Origin: Sulfobacillus acidophilus DSM 10332 | GTDB lineage: Bacteria > Bacillota > Sulfobacillia > Sulfobacillales > Sulfobacillaceae | Assembly (NCBI GenBank): GCA_000237975.1 | Contig: CP003179.1 | Location: 3,316,270-3,380,269, forward strand | Direction: 5' to 3' | Length of the DNA: 64,000 nt | In this document: piece by piece, positions 15,429-25,318 of the stretch | Position numbering within the stretch: position 1 is the stretch's first letter | Layout of the letters: every line of letters begins with the position of its first letter | Position numbers and translations under genes: made by a program | Notes under the pieces: model-generated | What the model was told of the DNA's origin: nothing | Databases searched by the model: none | Seen by the model: only the letters and a program-made list of their open reading frames with translations

Positions 15429-16769
15429 TTATAACAGGACGATTTTTTCCCGTCCCGTCCGCACCTGACGCGTCGCATTACGGGTATCCACAACCAATGC
15501 GGATTTATCCACAATATGTTGATAATCGAAAATACGATGCCCGGTTGTAATAACGACCGCATCCGCCGCCTCTAAGCGGCTGTCCGTGAGTTCCACCGAC
15601 CGAATTTCCCGTGCAAAAAACGCGTGCGGTTTGACGACCGGAATATACGGATCATGATAAGACACGTCGGCCCCTTGCCCTTGCAGTAACTCGTAGACTT
15701 TAAGCGCCGGGGACTCCCGTTCGTCGTCAATGTCTTCTTTGTAAGCGATGCCCAACAATAAAACGCGACTGCCTTTTAGCGGTTTACCGCGCTCGTTCAA
15801 AGCCCGGGCCACTTTATCGACCACAAAATAGGGCATGCGCAGGTTAATTTCTCCCGCCAATTCGATAAAACGGGTCGAAAAATCATATTCTCGCGCTTTC
15901 CACGCCAAATAGAAGGGATCGAGCGGGATACAGTGGCCCCCCACCCCCGGACCGGGCCGGAAAATTTGAATGCCAAACGGTTTGGTGGCCGCCGCATCCA
16001 ACACCTCCCAGACATTCAGGCCCATCCGATCGCACAACAACGCCAACTCATTGACTAAAGCGATGTTGACCGCGCGATAGGTGTTTTCAAAGACTTTCGA
16101 GAGCTCGGCCACTTTCGGCGAACTGACCGGCACAACGGTCGCAATCGATTCGCGATAAAAGGCCGTCGCCACGGCTTGGCAACGTTCGGTAACGCCTCCG
16201 ACCAGTTTGGGGGTATTTTGGGTCTGGTAATCTTCGCGGCCGGGATCGACCCGTTCAGGAGAAAAGGCTAAGAAAAACTCCCGGCCAATGGCCAGACCAC
16301 TGGTCTCCAAAATCGGTTGCAACACCTCTTCGGTAGTACCGGGGTAGGTCGTGCTTTCTAACACCACCAATTGACCCGGACGCATAATCTGTCGCACCCG
16401 GTTCGCCACTTGCAGAATATAGGACAGATCCGGCTCCTTATTGACGGTCAGTGGCGTCGGCACACAAATAATGATAACGTCGGCTGCCGTCAGTTGCCGG
16501 TAGTCTCCCGTTGCCCGGATCTTGTCCTCTTTGACGAGTTGACGTAAAACGTCGTCATCGACATCGGGTATATAATTTTCTCCCCGGTTAATCCGATCGA
16601 CTTTGACCGGATTATCGTCCAACCCGATAACCGAAAAACCGGCCTCGGCATGGGCGACGGCCAACGGCAAGCCCACGTAACCCAACCCCACGATGCCCAC
16701 CTGGGCGTCATGAGTTTGAATCCGTTCCATCAATTGCCGGAAATATTTTAGATCAGGATCGGATGGCAC
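15429..16769 (-). CDS. UDP-N-acetylglucosamine 6-dehydrogenase (WbpA-like)
   Basis: The 446-residue nucleotide-sugar dehydrogenase has VGIVGLGYVGLPLAV at the start (NAD binding) and CVPTPLTVNKEPDLSY. The catalytic cysteine is in PGPGVGGHCIPLDPFY, and a C-terminal UDP-binding domain includes LLGIAYKEDIDDERESP. This set is typical of UDP-GlcNAc or UDP-ManNAc dehydrogenases, which give the uronic acid. GTG 16769 is preferred over an upstream GTG at 16799 because GGAGGAGGG is correctly spaced before it. It overlaps the PglF-like gene by 17 bases. Confidence 0.9.
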   Translation of the reverse strand: MPSDPDLKYFRQLMERIQTHDAQVGIVGLGYVGLPLAVAHAEAGFSVIGLDDNPVKVDRINRGENYIPDVDDDVLRQLVKEDKIRATGDYRQLTAADVIIICVPTPLTVNKEPDLSYILQVANRVRQIMRPGQLVVLESTTYPGTTEEVLQPILETSGLAIGREFFLAFSPERVDPGREDYQTQNTPKLVGGVTERCQAVATAFYRESIATVVPVSSPKVAELSKVFENTYRAVNIALVNELALLCDRMGLNVWEVLDAAATKPFGIQIFRPGPGVGGHCIPLDPFYLAWKAREYDFSTRFIELAGEINLRMPYFVVDKVARALNERGKPLKGSRVLLLGIAYKEDIDDERESPALKVYELLQGQGADVSYHDPYIPVVKPHAFFAREIRSVELTDSRLEAADAVVITTGHRIFDYQHIVDKSALVVDTRNATRQVRTGREKIVLL

Positions 16770-18642
16770 GGGTGGTTCCCTCCTCCGCTGTAATGACACG
16801 CGATTTCAGGGCCGGTTGATACTCCGGCACAATCGCTTGAATGAGCGCCATCAATTCCGGCCGTGAGACGTCAGCTGCCCGTCGAATCAAGGTTTCAATC
16901 TTGCCCAACATATCCGACGCGTTGACGGGGGGCTCGTTATGAACAAAAATGCGTTCATGACGGGTGGTCCGGGTCTCGTCTTCCGCGGTGAGCAATTCTT
17001 CATAAAGCTTTTCGCCGGGTCGAATGCCGGTAAAAACAATGTCGATATCGACCCCCGGCCGAAGCCCGGAGAGGCGAATCAAGTTGGTGGCCAAGTCTAA
17101 GATGCGAATCGGTTCCCCCATATCCAACACATAAATCTCCCCGCTACTGCCCATGGCCCCGGCCTGAATCACCAACTGACACGCCTCGGAAACCGTCATA
17201 AAATATCGCACCATGTCCGGATGGGTCACCGTCACCGGCCCGCCCTGAGCAATCTGCTGTTGAAAAATGGGAATCACGCTGCCGCGCGACCCCAGTACGT
17301 TGCCAAATCGCACGGTCACGAAACGAGTCGAAGAACGGCTGGCATAAACCCGCACCAAAAGTTCGCCGATGCGTTTGGTCGCTCCGTAGACGCTCGTCGG
17401 GTTGACGGCCTTGTCGGTCGAGATAAAGACAAAAGTTTCGACCCCTTGTCGATGGCTCATGTCGGCCAATTGCCATAAAGCGGCCACATTATTGTCAATC
17501 GCTTCGTCGGGTTGTTGTTCCATTAACGGAACATGCTTATGGGCCGCCGCATGAAAAATGACTTGGGGGCGGTAGGCTCCGAAAATACGCTCTAATCGAC
17601 CGCGATCCCGTAGATCCGCCACAATCGGCACCACCGGCACATCCGGAAACCGGAGTCGCATATCCCGATCGATTTCAAAAATCGACGTTTCGTCCAACCC
17701 CAACAACACCAGTTGCCGGGGTGCAAAAGGCGCAACTTGCCGTGCCAATTCGGATCCGATGGTACCGCCGGCGCCGGTGACCATCACCACGCGGCCGGTA
17801 ATATAGCCGGCGATTTCCCCCAAATCGATGACCGCCGGTTCCCGCTGTAACAAATCCTCAATCTGCACGTCACGGATTTGTCGAACCGACACTTGGCCCC
17901 CAATCATTTGATTAATCGCCGGTAAAATCCGTACTTTGATCCCCAAATCGCGACATTCTTCCACCAATGGGCGAATCACGCGACCGGAAGCCGACGGCAT
18001 CGCCAATAATACTTGGTCAATTTGGTGATCGCGGACAATCGTCCGAATATCGTGCGTGGTACCCAAGACTTTGAGGGGACCAATCTGAAAACCGACTTTC
18101 TGCATATCGTCGTCCAAGAATCCCACCGCGAGCCCGACCTCGGGATGCCGCAAAAGCTCTTCGGCGACTAATTGGCCGGCCTTTCCGGCTCCCACGATGA
18201 GTACTCTCTCGCGTGCTCGCGACCGGGGGGACCAACTGATGTCGTAAAACGATCGGAGCAAAAACCGCCACCCGCCCAACAACGCCACCGCAAACAACGC
18301 ATAGAGCAAATAAACGGCCCGTGAGTAATGGGCGGTGCGGGAAATAAAGAGCGCCAGTCCTAACATGACGCTGCTACCGAACAACGACAAAATCAGCACT
18401 TGGGCGTCGCGCCAGCTGGCATAACGCCAAAGCCGGTGGTAAATCCGCGTAACCCACAGCAACAAAACGGTGGCCACGGTAAAATAGGGTGCGACGCGCA
18501 AATACGGATCCAAATAGAAAACCGGTATGCGGGGAGTATCAAATCGAAGATATAATGCCAAATATACGGCAACATTGACCAAAACGGCATCCGCCATCAT
18601 GGCCACCCATATTTTCATATAATAGATTAATTTTTGAGCCAC
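16753..18642 (-). CDS. Membrane UDP-sugar 4,6-dehydratase, PglF/WbpM/CapD-like
   Basis: The 629-residue protein has four N-terminal transmembrane helices and a first Rossmann-like region (ERVLIVGAGKAGQLVAEELL). A C-terminal short-chain dehydrogenase domain follows, with MVTGAGGTIGSELARQ, STDKAVNPTSVYGATKR and GEIYVLDMGEPIRI. Long FlaA1-like proteins of this form dehydrate UDP-GlcNAc to the 4-keto-6-deoxy sugar. The catalytic triad position carries Tyr (VYGATKR) where WbpM/PglF proteins usually have Met. The GTG start at 18642 follows GGGGGGA; the upstream ATG at 18696 has no such signal. It is the first gene of the leftward sugar operon. Confidence 0.88.
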   Translation of the reverse strand: MAQKLIYYMKIWVAMMADAVLVNVAVYLALYLRFDTPRIPVFYLDPYLRVAPYFTVATVLLLWVTRIYHRLWRYASWRDAQVLILSLFGSSVMLGLALFISRTAHYSRAVYLLYALFAVALLGGWRFLLRSFYDISWSPRSRARERVLIVGAGKAGQLVAEELLRHPEVGLAVGFLDDDMQKVGFQIGPLKVLGTTHDIRTIVRDHQIDQVLLAMPSASGRVIRPLVEECRDLGIKVRILPAINQMIGGQVSVRQIRDVQIEDLLQREPAVIDLGEIAGYITGRVVMVTGAGGTIGSELARQVAPFAPRQLVLLGLDETSIFEIDRDMRLRFPDVPVVPIVADLRDRGRLERIFGAYRPQVIFHAAAHKHVPLMEQQPDEAIDNNVAALWQLADMSHRQGVETFVFISTDKAVNPTSVYGATKRIGELLVRVYASRSSTRFVTVRFGNVLGSRGSVIPIFQQQIAQGGPVTVTHPDMVRYFMTVSEACQLVIQAGAMGSSGEIYVLDMGEPIRILDLATNLIRLSGLRPGVDIDIVFTGIRPGEKLYEELLTAEDETRTTRHERIFVHNEPPVNASDMLGKIETLIRRAADVSRPELMALIQAIVPEYQPALKSRVITAEEGTTRAIRS

Positions 18643-18843
18643 AATTCCCCCCCTTTCGGTCCTGGCGCCACGATTATACCATGGAAACAAGAACAACCTA
18701 CGGAATTTGGCCGGTGGACATTCTTTCCCCTTTGTCTAAACGTTGGCATCCCGGAGAAAGTTATTCACGGCGCAAACATTGCCAAACCCAGGTCAAACAC
18801 ATAGTCTAAAGAATGGAATCGGGACACTCAGGGGGATTAAGGC

Positions 18844-19095
18844 GTGACCATACGAGTCGAGTCGTCTCCAAATACCGAGTGGGTATCCATAACGGTGCAA
18901 GATCGTAACCGGGAGCCCGCGACCGTTGCCTTTAATCGCGCGGCTTTAGAAGCCGTTGTAGCGGAAGACCCACGCCCTCCCGAGCTGTTGCTCGACTTAT
19001 TAGCCCGTCGGGCCATCAAACGTATGCCTGTGCCCAATGGCGGCGACATACGGCTCATCACCCATTATAATCTCAGTTTGGTTTGGCCCGAGTAA
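18844..19095 (+). CDS. Small hypothetical protein, 83 residues
   Basis: I do not recognise this protein. It is soluble and mildly charged, with a central helix-like stretch (AALEAVVAEDPRPPELLLDLLARR) and no cysteines or signal peptide. It starts at a GTG with GGGGGATTAAG before it. It is the only rightward gene between the sugar operon and ftsH and ends at the hairpin shared with ftsH. Codon use resembles its neighbours, so it is probably expressed. Confidence 0.55.
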   Translation: MTIRVESSPNTEWVSITVQDRNREPATVAFNRAALEAVVAEDPRPPELLLDLLARRAIKRMPVPNGGDIRLITHYNLSLVWPE

Positions 19096-19129
19096 AAAGC
19101 ACGGCCCTCGTCATATGTCCGAGGGCCGT
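19094..19129 (-). terminator. Terminator between the small rightward gene and ftsH
   Basis: A perfect 10-base stem ACGGCCCTCG/CGAGGGCCGT (19101-19110 and 19120-19129) has a nine-base loop. Read on the minus strand it is followed by GCTTTTT, so it ends ftsH transcription; it may also act on the plus strand. Confidence 0.85.
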
Positions 19130-19134
19130 CGGGT

Positions 19135-20931
19135 TTAGGCGCCAAAGACGATTTGTCGTAGCTCGTCGGACTCTAGCGTCTCTTTTTCCAATAAGGCCAA
19201 CGCCAGTCGGTTCAACGTCTGGCGATGCTGCATCAACAATGACTTGGCGCGCTCGTATTGTTCCACGATGACATGACGAATCGCTTGGTCGATCTTGGCC
19301 GCCACCTCATCGCTATAATCTTGCTGGCGCATTAAATCGCGACCCAAAAACACTTCTTGGCGGCGGCCATACGTAATGGGCCCCAACTCGTCCGACATGC
19401 CGTATTCCATAATCATTTGCCGAACCATCCGCGTCGATTTCTCTAAATCGTCGCTGGCCCCGGTGGAAATTTCGCCAAATACGATTTGCTCCGCCGCACG
19501 CCCTCCAAGCGACATGGCCACTTTATCCAAAAATTGCTCCCGGGTTATCCTGTAGCGATCCTCGTCAGGGACCGGCAAGGTATATCCCATGGCCATTCCC
19601 CGGGGAATAATGGTCACCTTGTGAATCGGATCGCCGTGCGGCACCAACATTCCCACCAAGGTATGGCCGGATTCGTGAAACGCCACCACGCGTTTTTCGA
19701 AATTGCTGAGTACCCGGGTTTTCTTTTGCGGCCCCGCCATGACCCGTTCCGTCGCCTCGATAAAATTGGCCATGGTAATCCGTTTTTGGCGTTCCCGGGC
19801 CGCTAACAAGGCCGCTTCATTGGCTAAATTAGCCAGGTCGGCGCCGGTAAAACCCGGGGTGCGTTTGGCGATGACCGCCAAGTCGACGTCAGACGCAAGC
19901 GGCTTATTCCGCGTGTGCACTTTCAAGATCTCGATCCGTCCGGCCAAGTCCGGGGCATGCACCACAATTTGCCGGTCGAAGCGCCCCGGCCGTAATAGAG
20001 CCGGATCCAACACGTCAGGGCGGTTGGTGGCCGCCATCAAAATGATGCCTTCGTTGACCCCGAACCCATCCATCTCCACCAACAATTGGTTAAGGGTTTG
20101 CTCCCGTTCGTCGTTGCCGCCGCCATAGCCGGCTCCGCGCATCCGGCCCACGGCGTCCAGTTCGTCGATAAAAACAATACAGGGGGCGTTCTTTTTGGCC
20201 TGGTCAAACAAATCCCGCACCCGTGAGGCGCCGACCCCGACAAACATTTCCACAAAACCCGACCCGCTTTCGGAAAAGAAGGGGACGCCGGCCTCACCGG
20301 CGACGGCACGGGCTAAAAGTGTTTTCCCGGTTCCGGGCGGGCCGTATAACAACACCCCTTTGGGAATACGGGCTCCCATTTCCAGATAGCGCTTCGGATT
20401 TTTAAGAAAGTCCACGACTTCTTCCAGTTCTTGTTTCTCTTCGTCCAATCCGGCTACGTCCGCAAACGTGACCCGTTGCTGGGATTCGTTAATTAACCGG
20501 GCCTGGGACCGCCCAAAAGACATCATCCGGTTGCCGCCCTGACCTTGCCGGACCAAAAAAAACACGAGCCCGACAACCACAATCAGCGGCAAGACATCCC
20601 CCAAAACGGTCATCCAGATCCCCGTACCGGGGGGCTTGGTAATCGTGACGACCGCCCCATGATCGTTTAAATCGTTACTCAGCTCATTCGTATAGCCGGT
20701 AGGATATACGGTGAGATAATGCTTACCGCTGCGATCCGTCCACAACACGGTGTGCGTCGCCGGCTCCACTGTCGCCTGCGTCACCTGATTGGTCAGGGTG
20801 TCGGAAATCAGCGTGCTATACGGCGTTTGACTGGTTTGTTGTGTCGGGGCATTGAAAAATTCCATTAACAGGGAAACAATCAATACCACAAATACGATAG
20901 TCAAAAGCCCTCGTAGCCACCGATTCTGCAT
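19135..20931 (-). CDS. ftsH: ATP-dependent zinc metalloprotease FtsH
   Basis: The 598-residue membrane AAA+ protease has two N-terminal transmembrane segments flanking an extracellular region. The Walker A motif is [19 protein letters not shown], followed by the Walker B/DELDAVGR region. The second region of homology includes [20 protein letters not shown], and the zinc site is HESGH. It degrades misassembled membrane proteins and regulatory substrates. ATG 20931 (MQNRW) is chosen because AAAGAAAGGA lies before it and the hydrophobic helix follows at once; a longer frame to 21021 adds a non-family extension. The length is normal for Firmicute FtsH. Confidence 0.97.
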   Translation of the reverse strand: MQNRWLRGLLTIVFVVLIVSLLMEFFNAPTQQTSQTPYSTLISDTLTNQVTQATVEPATHTVLWTDRSGKHYLTVYPTGYTNELSNDLNDHGAVVTITKPPGTGIWMTVLGDVLPLIVVVGLVFFLVRQGQGGNRMMSFGRSQARLINESQQRVTFADVAGLDEEKQELEEVVDFLKNPKRYLEMGARIPKGVLLYGPPGTGKTLLARAVAGEAGVPFFSESGSGFVEMFVGVGASRVRDLFDQAKKNAPCIVFIDELDAVGRMRGAGYGGGNDEREQTLNQLLVEMDGFGVNEGIILMAATNRPDVLDPALLRPGRFDRQIVVHAPDLAGRIEILKVHTRNKPLASDVDLAVIAKRTPGFTGADLANLANEAALLAARERQKRITMANFIEATERVMAGPQKKTRVLSNFEKRVVAFHESGHTLVGMLVPHGDPIHKVTIIPRGMAMGYTLPVPDEDRYRITREQFLDKVAMSLGGRAAEQIVFGEISTGASDDLEKSTRMVRQMIMEYGMSDELGPITYGRRQEVFLGRDLMRQQDYSDEVAAKIDQAIRHVIVEQYERAKSLLMQHRQTLNRLALALLEKETLESDELRQIVFGA

Positions 20932-21175
20932 TACGACCGTCCTTTCTTTACATTCCGCCGTAGACCTGATTGAGAAACGGCATGGCCCCCGCCCACGGGC
21001 CCCACGCCATTGAATTTTCAAACCAGGATGGCTCTGGCTCGGTTACCGCCTTGTCGTAGTAACATCCTAACATAATTCCGTAAAATCACCAGCGTTCCAA
21101 TGATTTTGGCCGGTCCCCGATTAAAATGGGCAAATCCCGTCCACACTAAACACGACAGAAAGGAACGGACGCCCT

Positions 21176-21652
21176 ATGTCCCTCGAGTGGTATGGATTGA
21201 CTTTATTCGGCATGGAACTGGCGCTAATGATTCATCATTTGCCGCACGAATTCGTCGGCATCGGCTATTCGTGGCCGCGCCTATGGCTTATCGGCGGCCT
21301 GATGGGGATGATGCTGATAGGCTTTTGGGTCTTGAAATCCGTCTCGTTGACGACTCAACGCCTTTGGGTTCTGGGATTTGGCGGGCTGGCCAGCGTATTT
21401 TTATGGATGTCGGTTAGGCACCCGTATTCTTTAGGCTTTCATTGGGGGTCGGCCGGCATAGCCTTAACCGGTACCGCCGTCGGCTTTCATTGGATGCGCT
21501 GGCCGGATCGCCTGGATCACGCCTCGGCTCTCATTCTTCTAGGGGCGGGAGCCATTCTGGCGGCTTTCGCCGCCCATCGTATGACCGGTCTCTTGGCGGC
21601 CACAACCGTCTTGACCGCCCTCATCTGGCTTGCCAAATCCGCCTCCCGTTAA
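21176..21652 (+). CDS. Small integral membrane protein, unknown
   Basis: The 158-residue protein has about five hydrophobic segments and conserved-looking histidines near the first helix (MIHHLPHEF) and in the middle (GFHWGSAG, GFHWMRW). I do not recognise a family. GAAAGGA lies upstream of the ATG. It is divergent from ftsH and converges on the lytic transglycosylase gene, overlapping its end by four bases. Confidence 0.6.
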   Translation: MSLEWYGLTLFGMELALMIHHLPHEFVGIGYSWPRLWLIGGLMGMMLIGFWVLKSVSLTTQRLWVLGFGGLASVFLWMSVRHPYSLGFHWGSAGIALTGTAVGFHWMRWPDRLDHASALILLGAGAILAAFAAHRMTGLLAATTVLTALIWLAKSASR

Positions 21653-23040
21653 CCTCCCGCTGTAAGCCAGCCGGAATAGAGATTATAGAGAGACATGACA
21701 TCCGGCACGTAATTTTGGGTTTGGGCGGGCAAATACGGCTCGATGGCACCAAAGCTATTGCCATAATGGGTCGTCAGGTATTGCACCGCACCCGGTCCCG
21801 CGTTATATGCCGCCAAGGCGAGCTCCATGTTTCCGCTAAATTCATTTAAAAGTTGGCTTAAATACCACGTGCCCATCTCCACATTAGTTGTCGGCTGTTC
21901 CAATTCCTGATCAATTTGGCTGGTCGGCAACTTCAACTGGCTTGCGATATAAACCGCAGTCTGGGGCATGATTTGCATTAGCCCAATTGCTCCGGCTCCA
22001 CTTTGAGCGTTGGCGTTGCCGCCGGATTCCTGGGTAATCACGGCAATAATGAGGGCCGGGGAAATCCCGTAGGTATTGGCGACCGGCGTCACCAGCGGTA
22101 ACATGGCTTGGAACAGTTGCTGACGGTTTAGATAACCCCCATTATACTGCCCTAACAGGGATTGGATTTGAGTCACAATGTAGGTGATTTGTGATTGCAA
22201 CGATGCCATACCCTGAGCCAATTGGTCTCGTTGCTGCTGCAACTGATTCATCAACACTTGCCGCTGAGCCAAATTAGAAGATACGTTTTGGGCTTGCTGC
22301 TCGGCCAGCGATTCTAAACTTAACGCGTGCAGTTTTTCTCGGTTCAAAAGGCTTTCTTCCGCCTGCAACAACGCCTGATGTTGGACGATAGAATTTTTGG
22401 CTTGACCGAGAAAAGCCGTTTCTCGGGCTAAATTGGCTTGTTCCAAGGCCTGTGCCGCCTCTTCGGCTTTAATCAGTTGGACTTGATGGGCAGCCGACGC
22501 GGCAATCTGACCCAAGAGTTCCATCCGGCTGATAAAGTCGGCAAAACTCCGGGCCCCCAAAACCACATCCAGGTAGCCCACCGACCCCCGCTCTTCGATG
22601 AGTTGCAGCTGACCCGACAACAAGTGGACGTGCTGAACCAGGCTTTGACGGGTTTCGGCCAACAACACCGTGGTTTTTTGATAATCGGCTTGGGTGGCGG
22701 CCAATTCGGTCTCGGTTTGGGTCAATTGGTTTTGGGTGGACGCCAATAACTGCTGGGTGGTTTGGATATTTTGATTGGCCGTTTGAATTTGTTGCTGTGT
22801 CGCGCCGATCTGCGCTTGGGCCGACGCCAGACTTTGATTCAAAGCATTGATTTCGGCCGTGGTTTGGTTGATGGACGCCTGTGTTTGATTGTACGCCGCC
22901 TGTTCTTCCGCCAACTGTTGTTGGGCCTGCAGTTCTTCTTGCTGAAGCTGCTGCAAGGTCGCCGCATAGGCCAGTCCGATAGGCGTGGCCAATCCCAGAG
23001 CCGCTGCGGCCAAAAGCGCCATCGCGGTTTTTCGCCTCAC
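21649..23040 (-). CDS. Secreted lytic transglycosylase with N-terminal coiled coil
   Basis: The 463-residue protein has a Sec signal peptide (MRRKTAMALLAAAALGLATP, cleavage after AYA). A glutamine-rich coiled coil of about 250 residues, like PcsB/CwlO regulatory domains, is followed by a C-terminal SLT domain. The SLT domain has the catalytic glutamate in ITQESGGNANAQSGAGAIGLMQ and the AYNAGPGAV motif. It should cleave peptidoglycan glycan strands outside the membrane. The coiled coil suggests control by an FtsEX-like partner, which is not in this window. The start is GTG 23040 behind GGAGAGG. Confidence 0.9.
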   Translation of the reverse strand: MRRKTAMALLAAAALGLATPIGLAYAATLQQLQQEELQAQQQLAEEQAAYNQTQASINQTTAEINALNQSLASAQAQIGATQQQIQTANQNIQTTQQLLASTQNQLTQTETELAATQADYQKTTVLLAETRQSLVQHVHLLSGQLQLIEERGSVGYLDVVLGARSFADFISRMELLGQIAASAAHQVQLIKAEEAAQALEQANLARETAFLGQAKNSIVQHQALLQAEESLLNREKLHALSLESLAEQQAQNVSSNLAQRQVLMNQLQQQRDQLAQGMASLQSQITYIVTQIQSLLGQYNGGYLNRQQLFQAMLPLVTPVANTYGISPALIIAVITQESGGNANAQSGAGAIGLMQIMPQTAVYIASQLKLPTSQIDQELEQPTTNVEMGTWYLSQLLNEFSGNMELALAAYNAGPGAVQYLTTHYGNSFGAIEPYLPAQTQNYVPDVMSLYNLYSGWLTAGG

Positions 23041-23240
23041 ACCATCCTCTCCTTTTCTCCCATCGCCTCAAATCGTCAACCCGGAATACACGTGGTACCT
23101 TAATACGACACCGTTAGCCGGAAATCCTTTTTCACCAAGCCGGAGAAAATACTGGCAACGCGTATGGCCGGAAGGAAAAGGCCCCCCTCACCGCGAATCA
23201 TTTGTCCATCAAAACTGAGTAGCCAGATCGGAGGGACAAC

Positions 23241-25193
23241 ATGGAGAATTCAGATGTTTTGGCGATGGTGCGGGAAAGCCGGAAGATTCCGCCGCCGCGG
23301 AACGCATCTTCGTATATGCCGCTCAAAACCCCGGCCGATTACGAGCGCGCATACCAGGAAGCCCTGGCCAATCCCGAGCAATATTGGGCGTCCGTGGCGC
23401 AGGAATTGACGTGGATGGTGCCTTGGAAAGAGACGCGGGTCGGCGAATTACCGGATTTTTCGTGGTTTGTCGGCGGATATAGCAACGTCAGCGTCAACTG
23501 CATTGACCGACATCTGGCCGACAAAGCCGACCAGGTGGCCCTTATCGGCGTGTATGAAGACGGGCGGGACCGACGTTGGACCTATCGCGAACTCTATGAA
23601 GCCACCGCCCGCTTTGCCCGTGCCTTGAAAGATTTAGGCATTCAAGAAGGTGATGTGGTCGCCATCTTCCTGCCGAATTTGCTGGAGACATTTGCGGCCG
23701 TTCACGCCTGTTATCGCATCGGAGCCATCTATAACATCATTTTTTCCGGTTTTTCCCCGCAAGCCTTGCATGATCGACTCGCCGACACCGGCGCGAAAGT
23801 GGTGATTACCGCCGATCAAGCCGTAAGACGCGGAAAAATCATCCCGTTAAAGTCCACCTTGGATTCGGTTCTCTCCCGGGTACCGAGTGTCGAACATGTC
23901 ATTGTGGTCCGCCGAACCGGCGCCGACGTCCCCATGACGCCGGGCCGTGATATTTATTGGGATACGCTGATGGACCGCACGGCGGGACTTTTGGATCCGG
24001 TCCCGTTGGAGGCCAACGCCCCGGGATTCATTATTTATACGTCCGGCACCACTTCCAAGCCCAAAGGGCTCGTCCATGCCGGAATGGGCTTTTTGGTCGG
24101 AAGTTACCACAACGTGCGTTATGCACTGGATCTGGGCCCGAATGATGTCTATTGGTGTACCGCCGATGTCGGTTGGTTAACCTTCCCGATTTTCGAGTTA
24201 GTGGGCGGTTTGGCTCACGGAGCCACTTATGTGGTATACGAAGGTGCCCTGGACTTTCCGTCCATCGAGCGGTTCTACGATATTATTGACCGCTATCGGG
24301 TGAACAAAGTGTTTACCGCTCCTACCGCGCTCCGCATGTTGGCGCGCCACGGCTTGGAGCCGGCCCAAAAACACGATTTGGCGCATTGGGAGCTGGTGTC
24401 GCTGGTGGGAGAGCCACTAGATGCCAGCACCTGGTATTGGGTGAGCGAGCAACTGGGTCAAGGCCACCTTGAAATCAATAATACCTACGGCCAAAGCGAA
24501 ACCGGCAGTGCCTGGACCTCGTCGATCGTCGGGGTCACCCCGGCTAAGCCGGGATCTTGTGGATTGCCCTTGCCCGGTCACCGATTTGACGTTGTCGATG
24601 AAGACGGAGGCTCCGTCCCCGTCGGCACCGTCGGTCACTTGGTATTGACCGCGTCGTTCCCGACGTTGGCCCGGACCATATGGCGCGATCCCGAACGGTA
24701 TCGCCGGGAATACTTCCGCCTATCGGGACGATATGCCACCCATGACGCGGCGCTCGTGGATCAAGACGGACATGTCTGGGTATTAGGCCGTATCGATGAT
24801 GTCATTAATGTGGCGGCGCACCGGTTGTCGACCATGGAAATGGAGAGCGCCGCCCTGTCGGTGCCCGAAGTGGCCGAAGCGGCCGTAATCGGCGTACCGG
24901 ACGCAATCAAGGGCCAAGTGCCGGTCGCGATTGTCACGGTACGGCAAGGGGTTACGGATGTGAGCGCGATCCCCGCACGGGTCTCGGAAGCCATTGAAAA
25001 GGAGATTGGCGCTATCGCCCGTCCCCGCGACGTGCTGGTGGTCGACGCGATGCCGAAAACCCGCAGTGGAAAAATTGTTCGGCGCTTGCTTAAAGAAATT
25101 CTCGTATCCGGCGAAATTCGAGGAGACGTCAGCGGGGTCGAAGACGCCGACCATATTCCCCGACTTATTGAGCAACTGTCCCAACAAGAATAG
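23241..25193 (+). CDS. Acetyl/propionyl-CoA synthetase family AMP-forming ligase
   Basis: The 650-residue adenylate-forming enzyme has the P-loop-like IIYTSGTTSKPKG, the A5 motif NNTYGQSETGS, and the C-terminal A10 lysine in KTRSGKIVRRLLKE, which is the usual acetylation site. Length and N-terminal layout fit acetyl-/propionyl-CoA synthetases rather than long-chain ligases; the A5 motif differs from the WWQTETG of classical Acs, so the acid is uncertain. ATG 23241 follows CGGAGGGACAAC. It is a monocistronic unit ending in a strong terminator. Confidence 0.88.
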   Translation: MENSDVLAMVRESRKIPPPRNASSYMPLKTPADYERAYQEALANPEQYWASVAQELTWMVPWKETRVGELPDFSWFVGGYSNVSVNCIDRHLADKADQVALIGVYEDGRDRRWTYRELYEATARFARALKDLGIQEGDVVAIFLPNLLETFAAVHACYRIGAIYNIIFSGFSPQALHDRLADTGAKVVITADQAVRRGKIIPLKSTLDSVLSRVPSVEHVIVVRRTGADVPMTPGRDIYWDTLMDRTAGLLDPVPLEANAPGFIIYTSGTTSKPKGLVHAGMGFLVGSYHNVRYALDLGPNDVYWCTADVGWLTFPIFELVGGLAHGATYVVYEGALDFPSIERFYDIIDRYRVNKVFTAPTALRMLARHGLEPAQKHDLAHWELVSLVGEPLDASTWYWVSEQLGQGHLEINNTYGQSETGSAWTSSIVGVTPAKPGSCGLPLPGHRFDVVDEDGGSVPVGTVGHLVLTASFPTLARTIWRDPERYRREYFRLSGRYATHDAALVDQDGHVWVLGRIDDVINVAAHRLSTMEMESAALSVPEVAEAAVIGVPDAIKGQVPVAIVTVRQGVTDVSAIPARVSEAIEKEIGAIARPRDVLVVDAMPKTRSGKIVRRLLKEILVSGEIRGDVSGVEDADHIPRLIEQLSQQE

Positions 25194-25203
25194 CGGTCTG
25201 AAG

Positions 25204-25233
25204 CCCGCCGGCGGATCCGACCGGCGGGTTTTT
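25204..25233 (+). terminator. Rho-independent terminator after the acyl-CoA synthetase
   Basis: Perfect stem CCCGCCGG/CCGGCGGG with a nine-base loop, followed by TTTTT, 11 bases after the stop. Confidence 0.9.
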
Positions 25234-25318
25234 CCGCGGCGGACAGACATGAAAAGCCCCGTCCCTCCGTAAGTTCAGGTAGCACACTCGTGCAGATCCC
25301 CCAACGGAGGTGATTGAC

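Noticed and set aside
22100-22950. Gln-rich repeats in the lytic transglycosylase gene as a DNA repeat array or CRISPR
   Set aside because: The repeats are protein-level heptads of a coiled coil with variable DNA spacing; there are no constant repeats with unique spacers.
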